Part shown: piece by piece, positions 24,682 through 32,012 of the stretch
How positions within the stretch are numbered: position 1 is the stretch's first letter
Layout: every line of letters begins with the position of its first letter
DNA from: Niveispirillum sp943371025
GTDB lineage: Bacteria > Pseudomonadota > Alphaproteobacteria > Azospirillales > Azospirillaceae
Direction of reading: 5' to 3'
DNA length: 64,000 nucleotides
Assembly (NCBI GenBank): GCA_943371025.1
Contig: CALRTC020000033.1
Coordinates: 1-64,000 of the forward strand
Notes under the pieces: generated by a model
The model's input: the letters and a program-made list of their open reading frames with translations, nothing else
Told to the model about the DNA's origin: nothing
Databases searched by the model: none
Made by a program: the position numbers and the translations under genes

Positions 24682-26187
24682 CTACCACCGCCGCGTGGTC
24701 GCCAGTGCCAGCAAGGTGGACGCATCAATCGTCGTGCGGCCGCTACCTGACAAAAGCTGCACGGCCGGATTGCCAGCCGCAGCACTGCTGCCGCCATTCT
24801 TGACGTCGTACAGCATCATGAATTTTTCGACCAGTTTCGACACTTCCTTGGGATCCTTCAGCTTCTTGATGTCGAAGCGGCTGGACAGGATGCCGACCTG
24901 CCGGTCCACATCGATCTGGGCCGCCTGATCCGGCAGTCCCAGTGCTGTACGGGCGAATTCCGCCAGGGCCTTGTCGGCCAGCACCTGATACCAGCTGGTG
25001 ATGCCGGGCGCCTTGCGTTCGAAATAAAGGCCCAGGCGCAGGGCCTCATTGGCATTGCCCGCCGACACCTCGAAGCTCTGCGTCTCGTAGCGCTGGACGA
25101 TATCATTGATGAAGGCGGGGCTGCCGCGGCGTTTGGCGCCGGTATTGCTGGTGCTGAAGGCCAAAGCCAGGTTCTTTTCCCGCTCCCCCGCCTTAGACGC
25201 GAAACTGTCGGCGTCGGCGGGATTGCTGTTCAGCACCTTGCGCAGGTACGTGGTGTCGCCGGCCTTGTCTTCCAGATCAAAGGCTTTCAGCACCACCGCC
25301 AGGGTTGTCCGGTCGCGCAGCAATTCATCCGTGCTGTCCAGGCCCGGCAGCTTCTGTTCTACGGCGCTTAAGGTCCGCCGCACCTGATACCGCGCAGCCA
25401 CGGCCGCCTTGTCGCGGTCATAGGTGCTGGTCATCATCTGCCACTGCACCTTGGAACTGACGGAACTGCCGCGCAGGTTGCCGTTATAGTCCCAGACATC
25501 CAGGAAATTGTTGCGGAACTCCGTCTGTTTCGGCCCCAGCTTCATTTCGGCAAAGGGGATGGTGTTCTCCAGCGCCTCGGCCTGGCTGGCCGCGTCGGCG
25601 GGGCCGATGGGCGTGGGCAGGCCATAGACGGTTCGCACCACCGTAGCCATGTCCGGATCGTCCATGACATCGGCCCAGTCCGTCTTCGATGGCAGCTTGC
25701 GGGTGAAGTCCAGCAGCATCTCCAGCGCCTTGTTGCGCTGGCCGATCTCCTCCTCGAACAGGGCGGTGACATAGCGGTCGGTGATCTGGTCAATGAAAGA
25801 CGTGCCGGTCTTGTCGCTGTTGGGGCCGAAATTGAACGCTCCAGCCAGTTCCCGGAAGCGGGCATCGCCCATCCGGTTGGCGACCGACGCGCTGTCCGAC
25901 ATGTCGCTGGCCAGGACCTTGCGCACCAGTGCCTGGGAGTTGATCTGGTCCTGCAACCCGAAAGCCCGCATCACATAGGTATAAAGCCGCCTGTCGGACA
26001 TCAGTTCGTCCACCGACCCCACCTGCGGCAGCCGGCTGCGCGCATAATCGGTATCAGCACTGTTGACCGGATCGGCCATCATCGCGGCCTTCTGCCGTTC
26101 CTCCGTGCGCGACAGCAGCCGCCATTGCAGCAGCGACGAACCGGAGCCGCCGGTAATCAGCCCTGCGCCAAAGCCGGTCAGGCTCAT
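24682..26187 (-). CDS. DUF1217-family flagellar protein
   Basis: A 501-residue protein made of three similar helical segments, each with YVMRAFGLQDQ-like, VYGLP-like or TALGLPDQ-like motifs followed by 'ID.Q...L...F' patterns. This repeat organisation is typical of DUF1217 proteins in alphaproteobacterial flagellar clusters. In rhizobia such a protein is secreted through or attached to the flagellar system, but its molecular role is not settled. No signal peptide is seen. It overlaps the FlaG-like gene by 4 bp and is the last gene of flaF-flbT-flaG-DUF1217. Confidence 0.8.
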   Translation of the reverse strand: MSLTGFGAGLITGGSGSSLLQWRLLSRTEERQKAAMMADPVNSADTDYARSRLPQVGSVDELMSDRRLYTYVMRAFGLQDQINSQALVRKVLASDMSDSASVANRMGDARFRELAGAFNFGPNSDKTGTSFIDQITDRYVTALFEEEIGQRNKALEMLLDFTRKLPSKTDWADVMDDPDMATVVRTVYGLPTPIGPADAASQAEALENTIPFAEMKLGPKQTEFRNNFLDVWDYNGNLRGSSVSSKVQWQMMTSTYDRDKAAVAARYQVRRTLSAVEQKLPGLDSTDELLRDRTTLAVVLKAFDLEDKAGDTTYLRKVLNSNPADADSFASKAGEREKNLALAFSTSNTGAKRRGSPAFINDIVQRYETQSFEVSAGNANEALRLGLYFERKAPGITSWYQVLADKALAEFARTALGLPDQAAQIDVDRQVGILSSRFDIKKLKDPKEVSKLVEKFMMLYDVKNGGSSAAAGNPAVQLLSGSGRTTIDASTLLALATTRRW

Positions 26188-26516
26188 AGCTCGACCTCCC
26201 GCCGCCGGGCTGAAATATTGTCCGTTTCCTCATCAGGCGGGACATAGGCGGGGGGGATGCGCAGCAGCACGTCGCCCGTCTGCTTGTCGATGACCTCGGT
26301 GTAAAGACGCTGCGTTTCCGGGTCCAGCAGAACGCGGTAGGGCCGATAGGCCGGGGACGGTTCCACGGGCGGCGCCGTGGCCACCGGCGGCACTTTCAGG
26401 CCCTTGTCGGCCTCACGCTCGGCGGCCCGGTCCATGGCGGCGACCGGTTCTGCCAGCCGCCGCCGCGCCGCCATTTCCGCGGAGGATACCGCATCGACCT
26501 TTTTCTGATCACTCAT
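26184..26516 (-). CDS. FlaG-like protein
   Basis: A 110-residue protein with a disordered N terminus and a C-terminal segment YRVLLDPETQRLYTEVIDKQ-TGDVLLRIPP that matches the beta-strand core of FlaG-family proteins (V..DKETGEVIRQIPP). FlaG proteins influence filament length in other bacteria. It lies 26 bp after flbT and overlaps the DUF1217 gene by 4 bp. Confidence 0.65.
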   Translation of the reverse strand: MSDQKKVDAVSSAEMAARRRLAEPVAAMDRAAEREADKGLKVPPVATAPPVEPSPAYRPYRVLLDPETQRLYTEVIDKQTGDVLLRIPPAYVPPDEETDNISARRREVEL

Positions 26517-26542
26517 GCTCGCCTCCTGTCGTGCGGGGGTGC

Positions 26543-26983
26543 CTACGCACCGGCCGCTTGTTCCGGCAGCGTTTCGACCGGACTGACCGTCCGCGCGGAC
26601 GGCAGCAAGATCGCCTCGTAGCTGATGACGGGCCGCAGCGCGGCCAGCGCCTTGTAGTAATCGCCGTCCCGAACATGACGGTCGGCATCGGTCAGATGGA
26701 AGCTCATGGCCGGGTCCAGGATCGCCGCATGCAACTGCGCGATCAGTGTGTCGTAAACCATCCGCTGCCGGCCCGCATTTGGCGGGTCCAGCAGCATGGC
26801 CTGCACGGCGTAATAGGTCCGTTTCACGGGCGTGGTTGCCTCCTCCGGCTGAAGGATGCTGCGCCCCGTCATCACCTGGGCATGGTTGGCGACCGTCACG
26901 GTATTACGGTGCCGGCCATTCTCGATGACCACGCCGTTCACGATGAACTTCTCGAAAGGTTTCAGTTTCAGTTTCAGCCCCAT
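26543..26983 (-). CDS. flbT: Flagellin biosynthesis regulator FlbT
   Basis: A 146-residue post-transcriptional regulator specific to alphaproteobacteria. FlbT binds the flagellin mRNA leader and in Caulobacter promotes its decay until the hook is complete. The family sequence is plain: LKLKLKPFEKFIVNGVVIEN, HRNTVTVANHAQVMTGR, then YYAVQAMLLDPPNAGRQRM. It lies between flaF and the FlaG-like gene, all downstream of the flagellin gene on the same strand. Confidence 0.94.
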   Translation of the reverse strand: MGLKLKLKPFEKFIVNGVVIENGRHRNTVTVANHAQVMTGRSILQPEEATTPVKRTYYAVQAMLLDPPNAGRQRMVYDTLIAQLHAAILDPAMSFHLTDADRHVRDGDYYKALAALRPVISYEAILLPSARTVSPVETLPEQAAGA

Positions 26984-26998
26984 GGAACACCTTCCAGG

Positions 26999-27352
26999 TC
27001 AGCTCGTGGGAACGGCGCCCAAGCCCTGCATCACCGCGCGGTTGACATCGACCAGCGGGGACAGCGGGCGATCGGACGACAGGGCATTGCCGCTATAGCG
27101 GTCAACCCACAGGCCAAGCGAGATCAGCCCGGCCTTCAGCGTATCGGGCAACAGGTTACCGGGGTCCGACACATCGGCGACCAGCGTCATCCACAGCCGC
27201 CTGTTACGGTCGATGGCGCGGATGCGCGCATTGGCGTCATTGCTGCGCGTGGCCGTCTCCAGATCCAGGGTGACCTGCTGAAGAACCTTGCGCTCCAATT
27301 GTCGGGGGCTGGCCGTATCCATGACGGATTGCCGATAGGCTGCGACGCTCAT
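26999..27352 (-). CDS. flaF: Flagellin assembly/regulator protein FlaF
   Basis: A 117-residue FlaF protein, needed for flagellin secretion and filament assembly in alphaproteobacteria. The family start (MSVAAYRQSVMDTASPRQLE) fixes the ATG at 27352, rather than the longer frame to 27466 whose extra residues run back into the terminator region. Conserved ALNRNRRLWMTLVADVSDPGN-like segment (here AIDRNRRLWMTLVADVSDPG) and ISLGLWVDRYSG follow. A single TTTAATCG half-site (minus strand) lies at about 27404-27411. Confidence 0.92.
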   Translation of the reverse strand: MSVAAYRQSVMDTASPRQLERKVLQQVTLDLETATRSNDANARIRAIDRNRRLWMTLVADVSDPGNLLPDTLKAGLISLGLWVDRYSGNALSSDRPLSPLVDVNRAVMQGLGAVPTS

Positions 27353-27463
27353 TGGGTAATCGTCCCCATAAAAACTTCGATGAAGACAAAATAACACCCG
27401 GCGATTAAACGGCAGTGAAACGAATAATATCAGGTAATATTCTGATAAATATTTACACATACA

Positions 27464-27497
27464 CAAAGAAAAGGGGCCGATCCGAAGATCGACCCCC
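27464..27497 (-). terminator. Flagellin gene terminator with UUCG tetraloop
   Basis: On the minus strand GGGGTCGATC-TTCG-GATCGGCCCC forms a 10-bp stem with one mismatch, capped by the extra-stable UUCG tetraloop and followed by TTTTCTTTG. It lies 18 nt after the flagellin stop. This is the clearest intrinsic terminator in the window and separates flagellin from flaF-flbT. Confidence 0.9.
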
Positions 27498-27514
27498 TTG
27501 CCGAAATTCCGCGC

Positions 27515-28366
27515 TTAACGGAACAGCGACAGAATGTTCTGCGGCGCCTGGTTGGCAATCGACAGAGCCTGGATGCCCAGCTGCTGCTGGACCTGAAGGG
27601 CCTGCAGACGAGCCGATTCCTCGTTCAGATTGGCGTCGACCAGCGTACCGATACCTTCATTCAGGCTGTCCACCAGCTTGCTGGTGAAATCAGCCTGAAG
27701 GTCCAGACGCTTGCCGACATTACCGAACTCGGCCGCGGCGCTGATGACCGTGTCCATGTGGGCTTCCAGCGCCAGCAGCTGGGTCTGGGCGGCGGCGGCA
27801 TTGGCCGAACCGTCGGCACCACCCGTGATCGCGGCCGACAGGCCCGCCACGAAGGTCTGAACCGCCGTCATGTCCTGTCCGTCGATGCTGTCCGTCACGG
27901 CCGTGATGGCAGCGCCGGAACGGTTGATCGACACCGTCAGGGTGCGGGTATTGGCGTTGTTCAGCAGGTTCTCGCCATTGTAGCTGGCACTGTCGATGGT
28001 GTTCTGGATGTTGTCCGCCAGGCTGTCCAGTTCATCACCGACCTTCGCATGGTCAACCGACGCGGAGGTGGCGAGCGAGAGCTGGTTCTTCACCTCGCTG
28101 AGCAGCTTCTGGATGTTTTCAGAACCGACGCGGGCCGTCTGCACGGTGGCGGCGTTGATGGCGATGTTTTCGTTCAGCGCCTTCAGGGCCGACACGTCGG
28201 ACTTCATGGTGGTGGAGATGGCCCAATAGGACGAATTGTCCTTGGCCGTCGCCACCTTCATGCCGGTGGAAATGCGGTCCTGAACGGTTTGCAGATCCTT
28301 GCTGGTCTTGTTCAGGGTCTGCAGCGCGACCATTGCGCCGACGTTCGTCAGAATAGAGGCAGCCAT
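27515..28366 (-). CDS. Flagellin
   Basis: A 283-residue flagellin, the only one in the window. The N-terminal D0/D1 region reads ASILTNVGAMVALQTLNKTS and VQDRISTGMKVATAKDNSSY; the C-terminal D1/D0 region ends in QQQLGIQALSIANQAPQNIL SLFR. The variable domain is only about 80 residues, so the filament surface is nearly minimal, as in many alphaproteobacteria. The start is the second of two close ATG codons (28366), with AGGAG 7 nt before it. A tandem TTAA-type box lies about 120 bp upstream; a strong terminator follows. FlbT/FlaF next door imply post-transcriptional control. Confidence 0.95.
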   Translation of the reverse strand: MAASILTNVGAMVALQTLNKTSKDLQTVQDRISTGMKVATAKDNSSYWAISTTMKSDVSALKALNENIAINAATVQTARVGSENIQKLLSEVKNQLSLATSASVDHAKVGDELDSLADNIQNTIDSASYNGENLLNNANTRTLTVSINRSGAAITAVTDSIDGQDMTAVQTFVAGLSAAITGGADGSANAAAAQTQLLALEAHMDTVISAAAEFGNVGKRLDLQADFTSKLVDSLNEGIGTLVDANLNEESARLQALQVQQQLGIQALSIANQAPQNILSLFR

Positions 28367-28484
28367 GATCATTCTCCTTCGTGGATGGATATGGATCTAA
28401 GCGCCTTCTGACGCAGCCGCTTCCGGGTCACGGGGGCAAACCTTGGCCAACCCCGGAAGCTGAAGACACTGTGGCAGACCGAGA

Positions 28485-28499
28485 TTAAAGCCGCTTAAA
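28485..28499 (-). promoter_or_regulatory. Tandem TTAA-type box upstream of flagellin
   Basis: On the minus strand TTTAAGCGGCTTTAA, two half-sites 10 bp apart, about 120 bp before the flagellin ATG. It differs at one position from the ideal TTTAACCGGCTTTAA. The rest of the 231-bp gap between flagellin and flgN shows no coding sequence. Confidence 0.6.
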
Positions 28500-28597
28500 A
28501 GTCGGCACTTACCACCGGGATACATCTTTAGGATGCTTGCTCACCCGGGCCGTTGACCGTGAACGATCACCGGACGTCAGTCGCCAGCGCCTGCATC

Positions 28598-29077
28598 TCA
28601 AAGATTATGCTCGATCCGGCCATAGCCGGGCACGGCGCGCTTGCTGGCCGTTCCGCCACGGCCATAGACGCCGTCGGCACGCTGCCGCTCGGCAACGCGG
28701 CCCAGACGGCGGGCGACGGCGGTCACAGCCTCCTGCGCCGCTTGCAGGGCAATGGTGTTGGCGCGCGTCGCCGCGCACAGCCTTGCGGCGGCCACTCGCA
28801 CCCGTTCCGGCGGTGCCGGGTCCTCAACCATCGGCGCGTCCCCCTCACCAGGCGCGCTATCGTCGGCAAAGACCGGTAGCAGCGGCGCCCGGTTGGCCTC
28901 GCGCAGCAGGATGCCCAACTGCTCGAACAGCCGGCGTTTGGTGCTGAAATAAAGCTCCAGCCCATCCGACTGCGCCTTGGAGACAAGGGATGTTTCCTCG
29001 TCCAGCAAGGCCGTCAGCATCTCGAACGCCTCTGCCAGGCGCAGGCGCATATCCGGGGTCAGGGCTTCCACCTTCAT
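28598..29077 (-). CDS. flgN: FlgN-like chaperone of hook-filament junction proteins
   Basis: A 159-residue mostly helical protein in the position of flgN, last gene of flgI-flgJ-flgN. It contains LRLAEAFEMLTALLDEETSL followed by a coiled-coil segment (FSTKRRLFEQLGILLREANR) and a C-terminal basic tail. FlgN-type proteins are short, helical and poorly conserved and escort FlgK/FlgL to FlhA. The identification rests on context and helical layout, so it stays probable rather than certain. Confidence 0.65.
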   Translation of the reverse strand: MKVEALTPDMRLRLAEAFEMLTALLDEETSLVSKAQSDGLELYFSTKRRLFEQLGILLREANRAPLLPVFADDSAPGEGDAPMVEDPAPPERVRVAAARLCAATRANTIALQAAQEAVTAVARRLGRVAERQRADGVYGRGGTASKRAVPGYGRIEHNL

Positions 29078-29080
29078 GGT

Positions 29081-29383
29081 TCAGCCTTCCTGCGACTGGC
29101 CATATTGCGCGATCTGCGCGCGAACAGGGCCGGCGATGCCAAAGCCACCATGGGCGGACGCCATATTGTCGGCCACCGTCTCCAGCATCATGCCGCGAAA
29201 CACCTCCTCCGCATATCCGCCGCCAAAGGGGCCATCCGTGGCGACACCTTCGAACATGGAATCAAGCGCCTGCTGCAACAGCAGCGCCTCGAACTTCCGG
29301 GCCGCCTCTGTGGCATCGTTGCCGGACAGCGCCCCCACGGGCGGGACCGGGCGGCGGTTCGGTTGGATTTCAGCAATCTCCAT
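29081..29383 (-). CDS. flgJ: Rod scaffold protein FlgJ (rod-binding domain only)
   Basis: A 100-residue protein equal to the N-terminal rod-binding domain of enterobacterial FlgJ: EAARKFEALLLQQALDSMFE and YAEEVFRGMMLETVADNMAS. It lacks the muramidase domain, which in this organism is presumably supplied by the SltF-like enzyme at 20973. The ATG at 29383 has GGAGG 7 nt upstream and overlaps the flgI stop. Such short FlgJ proteins are usual in alphaproteobacteria. Confidence 0.88.
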   Translation of the reverse strand: MEIAEIQPNRRPVPPVGALSGNDATEAARKFEALLLQQALDSMFEGVATDGPFGGGYAEEVFRGMMLETVADNMASAHGGFGIAGPVRAQIAQYGQSQEG

Positions 29384-30507
29384 CACATGACCTCCAATTC
29401 GGCATGAAGGGCACCAGCGGCCTTGATCGCCTGCAAAATGACGATGATGTCGCGCGGCGTGGCGCCCAGCCGGTTCAAGCCATTGACCAATTCATTCAGG
29501 GAAACCCCGCCATCCAGGATGTTCAGGCGCTTGCCCTCCCCCTCATCCACGGCGATCTTCGTGCGCGGAACGACAACGGTCTGGCCCTGCTGCGCGAACG
29601 GGCCAGGCTGCGAAACCTGGGGCGTTTCCTCCACCCGCACCGTCAGATTGCCCTGGGCAATGGCGACGGTGCTGATCCGGACATTCTCGCCCATCACGAT
29701 GGTGCCCGACTGTTCATCGATGACGACGCGCGCCACCTGATCGGGCTTGATGGCGATGGTTTCGATGCGCGTCAGCAGGCCAGCGATATCCCCGCGATAG
29801 GCCGCCGGGACCAGCAGGTCAACTGTGGTCGGGTCGGTCGCGCGTGCCGTATCGCTGCCCAGGTTCTGGTTGACGGCGATGGCGATGCGGTTGGCGGTGG
29901 AAAAATCCGGGTTGCGCAGCGCCAGCCGCACCCGCTCCAGGGAATCCAGGTCGAAATCCACCTCCCGCTCCACAATCGCCCCGTTGGCAACCCGGCCGGA
30001 GGTGGGCACGCCCTTGGTGACGCTGGCCGCCGCGCCTTCCACGGCGTAACCCGACGTGGCGACGGGCCCCTGGGCCACGGCGTAGATCTTGCCATCTGCG
30101 CCCATCAGCGGGGTGGCGATCAGATTGCCGCCTGCCAGGCTTTTGGCATCCCCCATGGTGGAAATAGAGACGTCGACACGCGTGCCCTGGCGTGGGAAAG
30201 GCGGTAGTTCCGCCATGACCATCACCGCCGCCACATTGCGCGTCTTCACATTGAGGCCGGTGATGTTCACGCCCAGCCGTTCCAGCATACCTTCCAGGCT
30301 TTGCTGGGTGAAGGGGGAGTTCTGCAACCGGTCACCCGTGCCGTTCAACCCGACAACGAGCCCATAGCCCAGAAGCTGATTGCCGCGGACCCCCTCGACC
30401 TCCACCAGATCCTTGATGCGCATCTGGGCAAATGCGGCGTCCGGCTGGGCCATCAGCATGGCGGCGGCAAGACAGAGAAAGCTACGGACATGGCGGCGCA
30501 CAACCAT
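29383..30507 (-). CDS. flgI: Flagellar P-ring protein FlgI
   Basis: A 374-residue periplasmic P-ring subunit. The signal peptide ends at DAAFAQ (about residue 27). Conserved segments are RIKDLVEVEGVRGNQLLGYG, GLVVGLNGTGDRLQNSPFTQ, RNVAAVMVMAELPPFPRQGT and a C terminus with LNELVNGLNRLGATPRDIIV. First gene of flgI-flgJ-flgN; GGGG lies 6 nt before the ATG. The upstream gap to the orphan regulator carries TTAA-type boxes. Confidence 0.96.
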   Translation of the reverse strand: MVVRRHVRSFLCLAAAMLMAQPDAAFAQMRIKDLVEVEGVRGNQLLGYGLVVGLNGTGDRLQNSPFTQQSLEGMLERLGVNITGLNVKTRNVAAVMVMAELPPFPRQGTRVDVSISTMGDAKSLAGGNLIATPLMGADGKIYAVAQGPVATSGYAVEGAAASVTKGVPTSGRVANGAIVEREVDFDLDSLERVRLALRNPDFSTANRIAIAVNQNLGSDTARATDPTTVDLLVPAAYRGDIAGLLTRIETIAIKPDQVARVVIDEQSGTIVMGENVRISTVAIAQGNLTVRVEETPQVSQPGPFAQQGQTVVVPRTKIAVDEGEGKRLNILDGGVSLNELVNGLNRLGATPRDIIVILQAIKAAGALHAELEVM

Positions 30508-30556
30508 TTCCGACCCCTTAAGATGTATCCAATGTCGTCACCATGGCACAGCAGGG

Positions 30557-30608
30557 TTAAAGCGGCTTTTCCAAGAGGTTCTTACTCGCGGCGTTAATAT
30601 CCATTTAA
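30557..30608. promoter_or_regulatory. TTAA-type box and perfect CtrA box between flgI and the orphan regulator
   Basis: TTAAAGCGGCTTTT (30557-30570; minus strand GAAAAGCCGCTTTAACCC) lies 50 bp upstream of flgI and closely resembles the box before motA. TTAATATCCATTTAA (30594-30608) is an exact TTAA-N7-TTAA CtrA-type site, the only AT-rich-spacer example in the window. Both lie in the 273-bp gap shared by flgI and the FtcR/CtrA-like gene. Confidence 0.65.
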
Positions 30609-30708
30609 TTATCTGAGTCACTATCATCTTGACTGCAACGTTCGTCGTAGACATTGCTCTATTCGAGCAGAACGAAAGGCGAATATAGAGTGGAAATACA
30701 AACAAATT

Positions 30709-30761
30709 AGAAGTTTTTCTTCTGCTTTCAACAGTTTCGTAAAATTCCTGTAGAATTTTAC
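30709..30761 (+). promoter_or_regulatory. Inverted repeats in the leader of the orphan response-regulator gene
   Basis: AGAAG-TTTTT-CTTCT (30709-30723) and, closer to the gene, a perfect 9-bp repeat GTAAAATTC-CTGTA-GAATTTTAC (30739-30761) ending 19 nt before the ATG. The second could be an operator or a leader hairpin next to the Shine-Dalgarno (CAGGAG, 30768-30773). The whole region is strongly AT-rich. Confidence 0.5.
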
Positions 30762-30780
30762 TCAAATCAGGAGTGGGGCA

Positions 30781-31569
30781 ATGCGTGTCTTGTTGATCGA
30801 GAACGATCAGACCATCGCCGGTGCCATCAGCCGTGCCATCAGCCGCGTCGGCGTTCGGTGCGAACAGCAGTCACAGAGCAGCGTGGAAACGCCGATTGCT
30901 GAAAGGGACGGATCACTGGAGAACTATGACGCGATCCTGGTCAGTGGTGTGACCGGCGCCGAAACCCTGATCTCACGCTTGCGGGCTGTGGTGGGGCCGA
31001 TGATCATTGTCAGCCTGCTGGAACATCGCTGCGTCACCTCGACCATCCAGCACCTGCGGGCGGGGGCCGACGATGTGCTGGTGAAGCCCATCAATCCGCA
31101 GGAGATCGAGGCGCGGCTGCACGCCGTTCGGCGCCGTTCCCACGGCCACAGTTCCCCGGAACTGACCGTGGGCCGCCTGACCGTGTTTCTGGACGGCCGC
31201 GACCCGGCGGTGGATGGGCAGCGCCTGCGGCTGTCGCACCGCGAACATGCGATCTTCAGCATTCTGGCGCTGAATGTCGGGCGCGTCGTGTCCAAGGAAA
31301 AGATTTATGAGACGGTCTATACCTTGTCCGGCTCCGATCCGCTGGACAAGGTGATCGACGTCTATATCTGCAAACTGCGCAAGAAGATCGCCGAAGCGAC
31401 CGGCGGCGACAAATATATCGAGACGGTGTATGGCCGCGGCTATAAATTCGAAGCCCCGGTCGAAGATGATCGCGATGCCGGCGAGCCGGCGCTGATCAAG
31501 TCCGTCCCTTCCATCCCTGCCGCCCTGATCCGTGCCGGGGCCCGTTCGGGAGCCAGTGCCAGCGCCTGA
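30781..31569 (+). CDS. Orphan OmpR/CtrA-type response regulator without phosphoacceptor (FtcR/Rem-like)
   Basis: A 262-residue regulator with a receiver domain (1-115) and a winged-helix DNA-binding domain (about 125-230; KVIDVYICKLRKKIAEATGG and KYIETVYGRGYKFE, very CtrA-like). In the receiver the phosphoacceptor aspartate is replaced: YDAILVSG has serine at residue 55 where CtrA has D. The acidic pair is partly changed (E7-N8-D9), while the lysine in VKPINP is kept. Phosphorylation control is therefore unlikely. FtcR of Brucella and Rem of Sinorhizobium, master regulators of flagella, are also OmpR-type proteins with atypical receivers, and the DGRDP segment before the winged helix recalls FtcR. 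Its place inside the island supports a flagellar role (inference). Confidence 0.85.
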   Translation: MRVLLIENDQTIAGAISRAISRVGVRCEQQSQSSVETPIAERDGSLENYDAILVSGVTGAETLISRLRAVVGPMIIVSLLEHRCVTSTIQHLRAGADDVLVKPINPQEIEARLHAVRRRSHGHSSPELTVGRLTVFLDGRDPAVDGQRLRLSHREHAIFSILALNVGRVVSKEKIYETVYTLSGSDPLDKVIDVYICKLRKKIAEATGGDKYIETVYGRGYKFEAPVEDDRDAGEPALIKSVPSIPAALIRAGARSGASASA

Positions 31570-31761
31570 TTGCCGTGAATGAAACGCCGGGGCCGCAAGC
31601 GCCTGGCCCGGGCGGCATTGTTGATCGTCCATGGCGGTTGCGCCGAGGAATAGGGAAAGCCGGCCGGTCGAACCGCCGGTTCGTACCCATGACAAGGGCT
31701 GGGGTGACGGCAGAAGCCTCCCCCGGCCCGATGCAGCGCTTGGCTTTTCACGGGCAAGCCT

Positions 31762-31790
31762 ATATATGGTTTATATATGAACCATATATG
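31762..31790. promoter_or_regulatory. AT-rich palindrome with helical-phase repeats upstream of parD-like/map
   Basis: ATATATGGTT (31762-31771) and AACCATATAT (31780-31789) form a perfect 10-bp inverted repeat around the 8-nt TATATATG. The word (T/C)ATATATG also occurs three times in direct orientation at 31761, 31772 and 31783, exactly 11 bp apart. The element ends 10 bp before the ParD-like start and must overlap the promoter. This is the style of an autoregulated antitoxin operator. The remainder of the 230-bp gap after the regulator gene shows nothing recognisable. Confidence 0.7.
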
Positions 31791-31799
31791 GAGCCTTCA

Positions 31800-32012
31800 A
31801 TGGGCATCGTGAATATCGAGGATGACCTTCATGATCAGCTTCGTCGGGTCGCCAAAGTCACCTGCCGGTCGATCAATGCGCAGGCTGCCTTCTGGATCAA
31901 GATCGGCATGCTGTGTGAGACCAATCCGACGCTGAGCTTCACCCAGATCATGGAACGGGAGCTGGACGCTGCGGGCGTGTCGGCCCCATCGCTGTCCGTC
32001 AACGCCGCATGA
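31800..32012 (+). CDS. ParD-like protein (ribbon-helix-helix antitoxin-like)
   Basis: A 70-residue protein that starts MGIVNIEDDLHDQLRRVAKV, followed by TCRSINAQAAFWIKIGMLCE. This is a beta-strand plus two helices as in ribbon-helix-helix DNA-binding domains, and it matches the ParD-like family. The ATG at 31800 has GGAG 6 nt upstream. It overlaps the next gene (methionine aminopeptidase) by 4 bp and sits behind a palindromic operator, so it is arranged exactly like an antitoxin. No ParE/RelE toxin is present; the aminopeptidase takes the toxin position. It probably represses its own operon (inference). Confidence 0.75.
   Translation: MGIVNIEDDLHDQLRRVAKVTCRSINAQAAFWIKIGMLCETNPTLSFTQIMERELDAAGVSAPSLSVNAA

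Noticed and set aside
23196..24797. A 533-codon open frame antisense to fliI
   Set aside because: fliI motifs on the plus strand are unambiguous; the antisense frame is an effect of high GC.
27353..27466. Longer start for FlaF
   Set aside because: The extra residues run back to the flagellin terminator and the family begins at MSVAAYRQSV.
31575..31799. N-terminal extension of the ParD-like protein back to 31575
   Set aside because: It would translate through the palindromic operator and promoter; GGAG placed before the ATG at 31800 fits much better.
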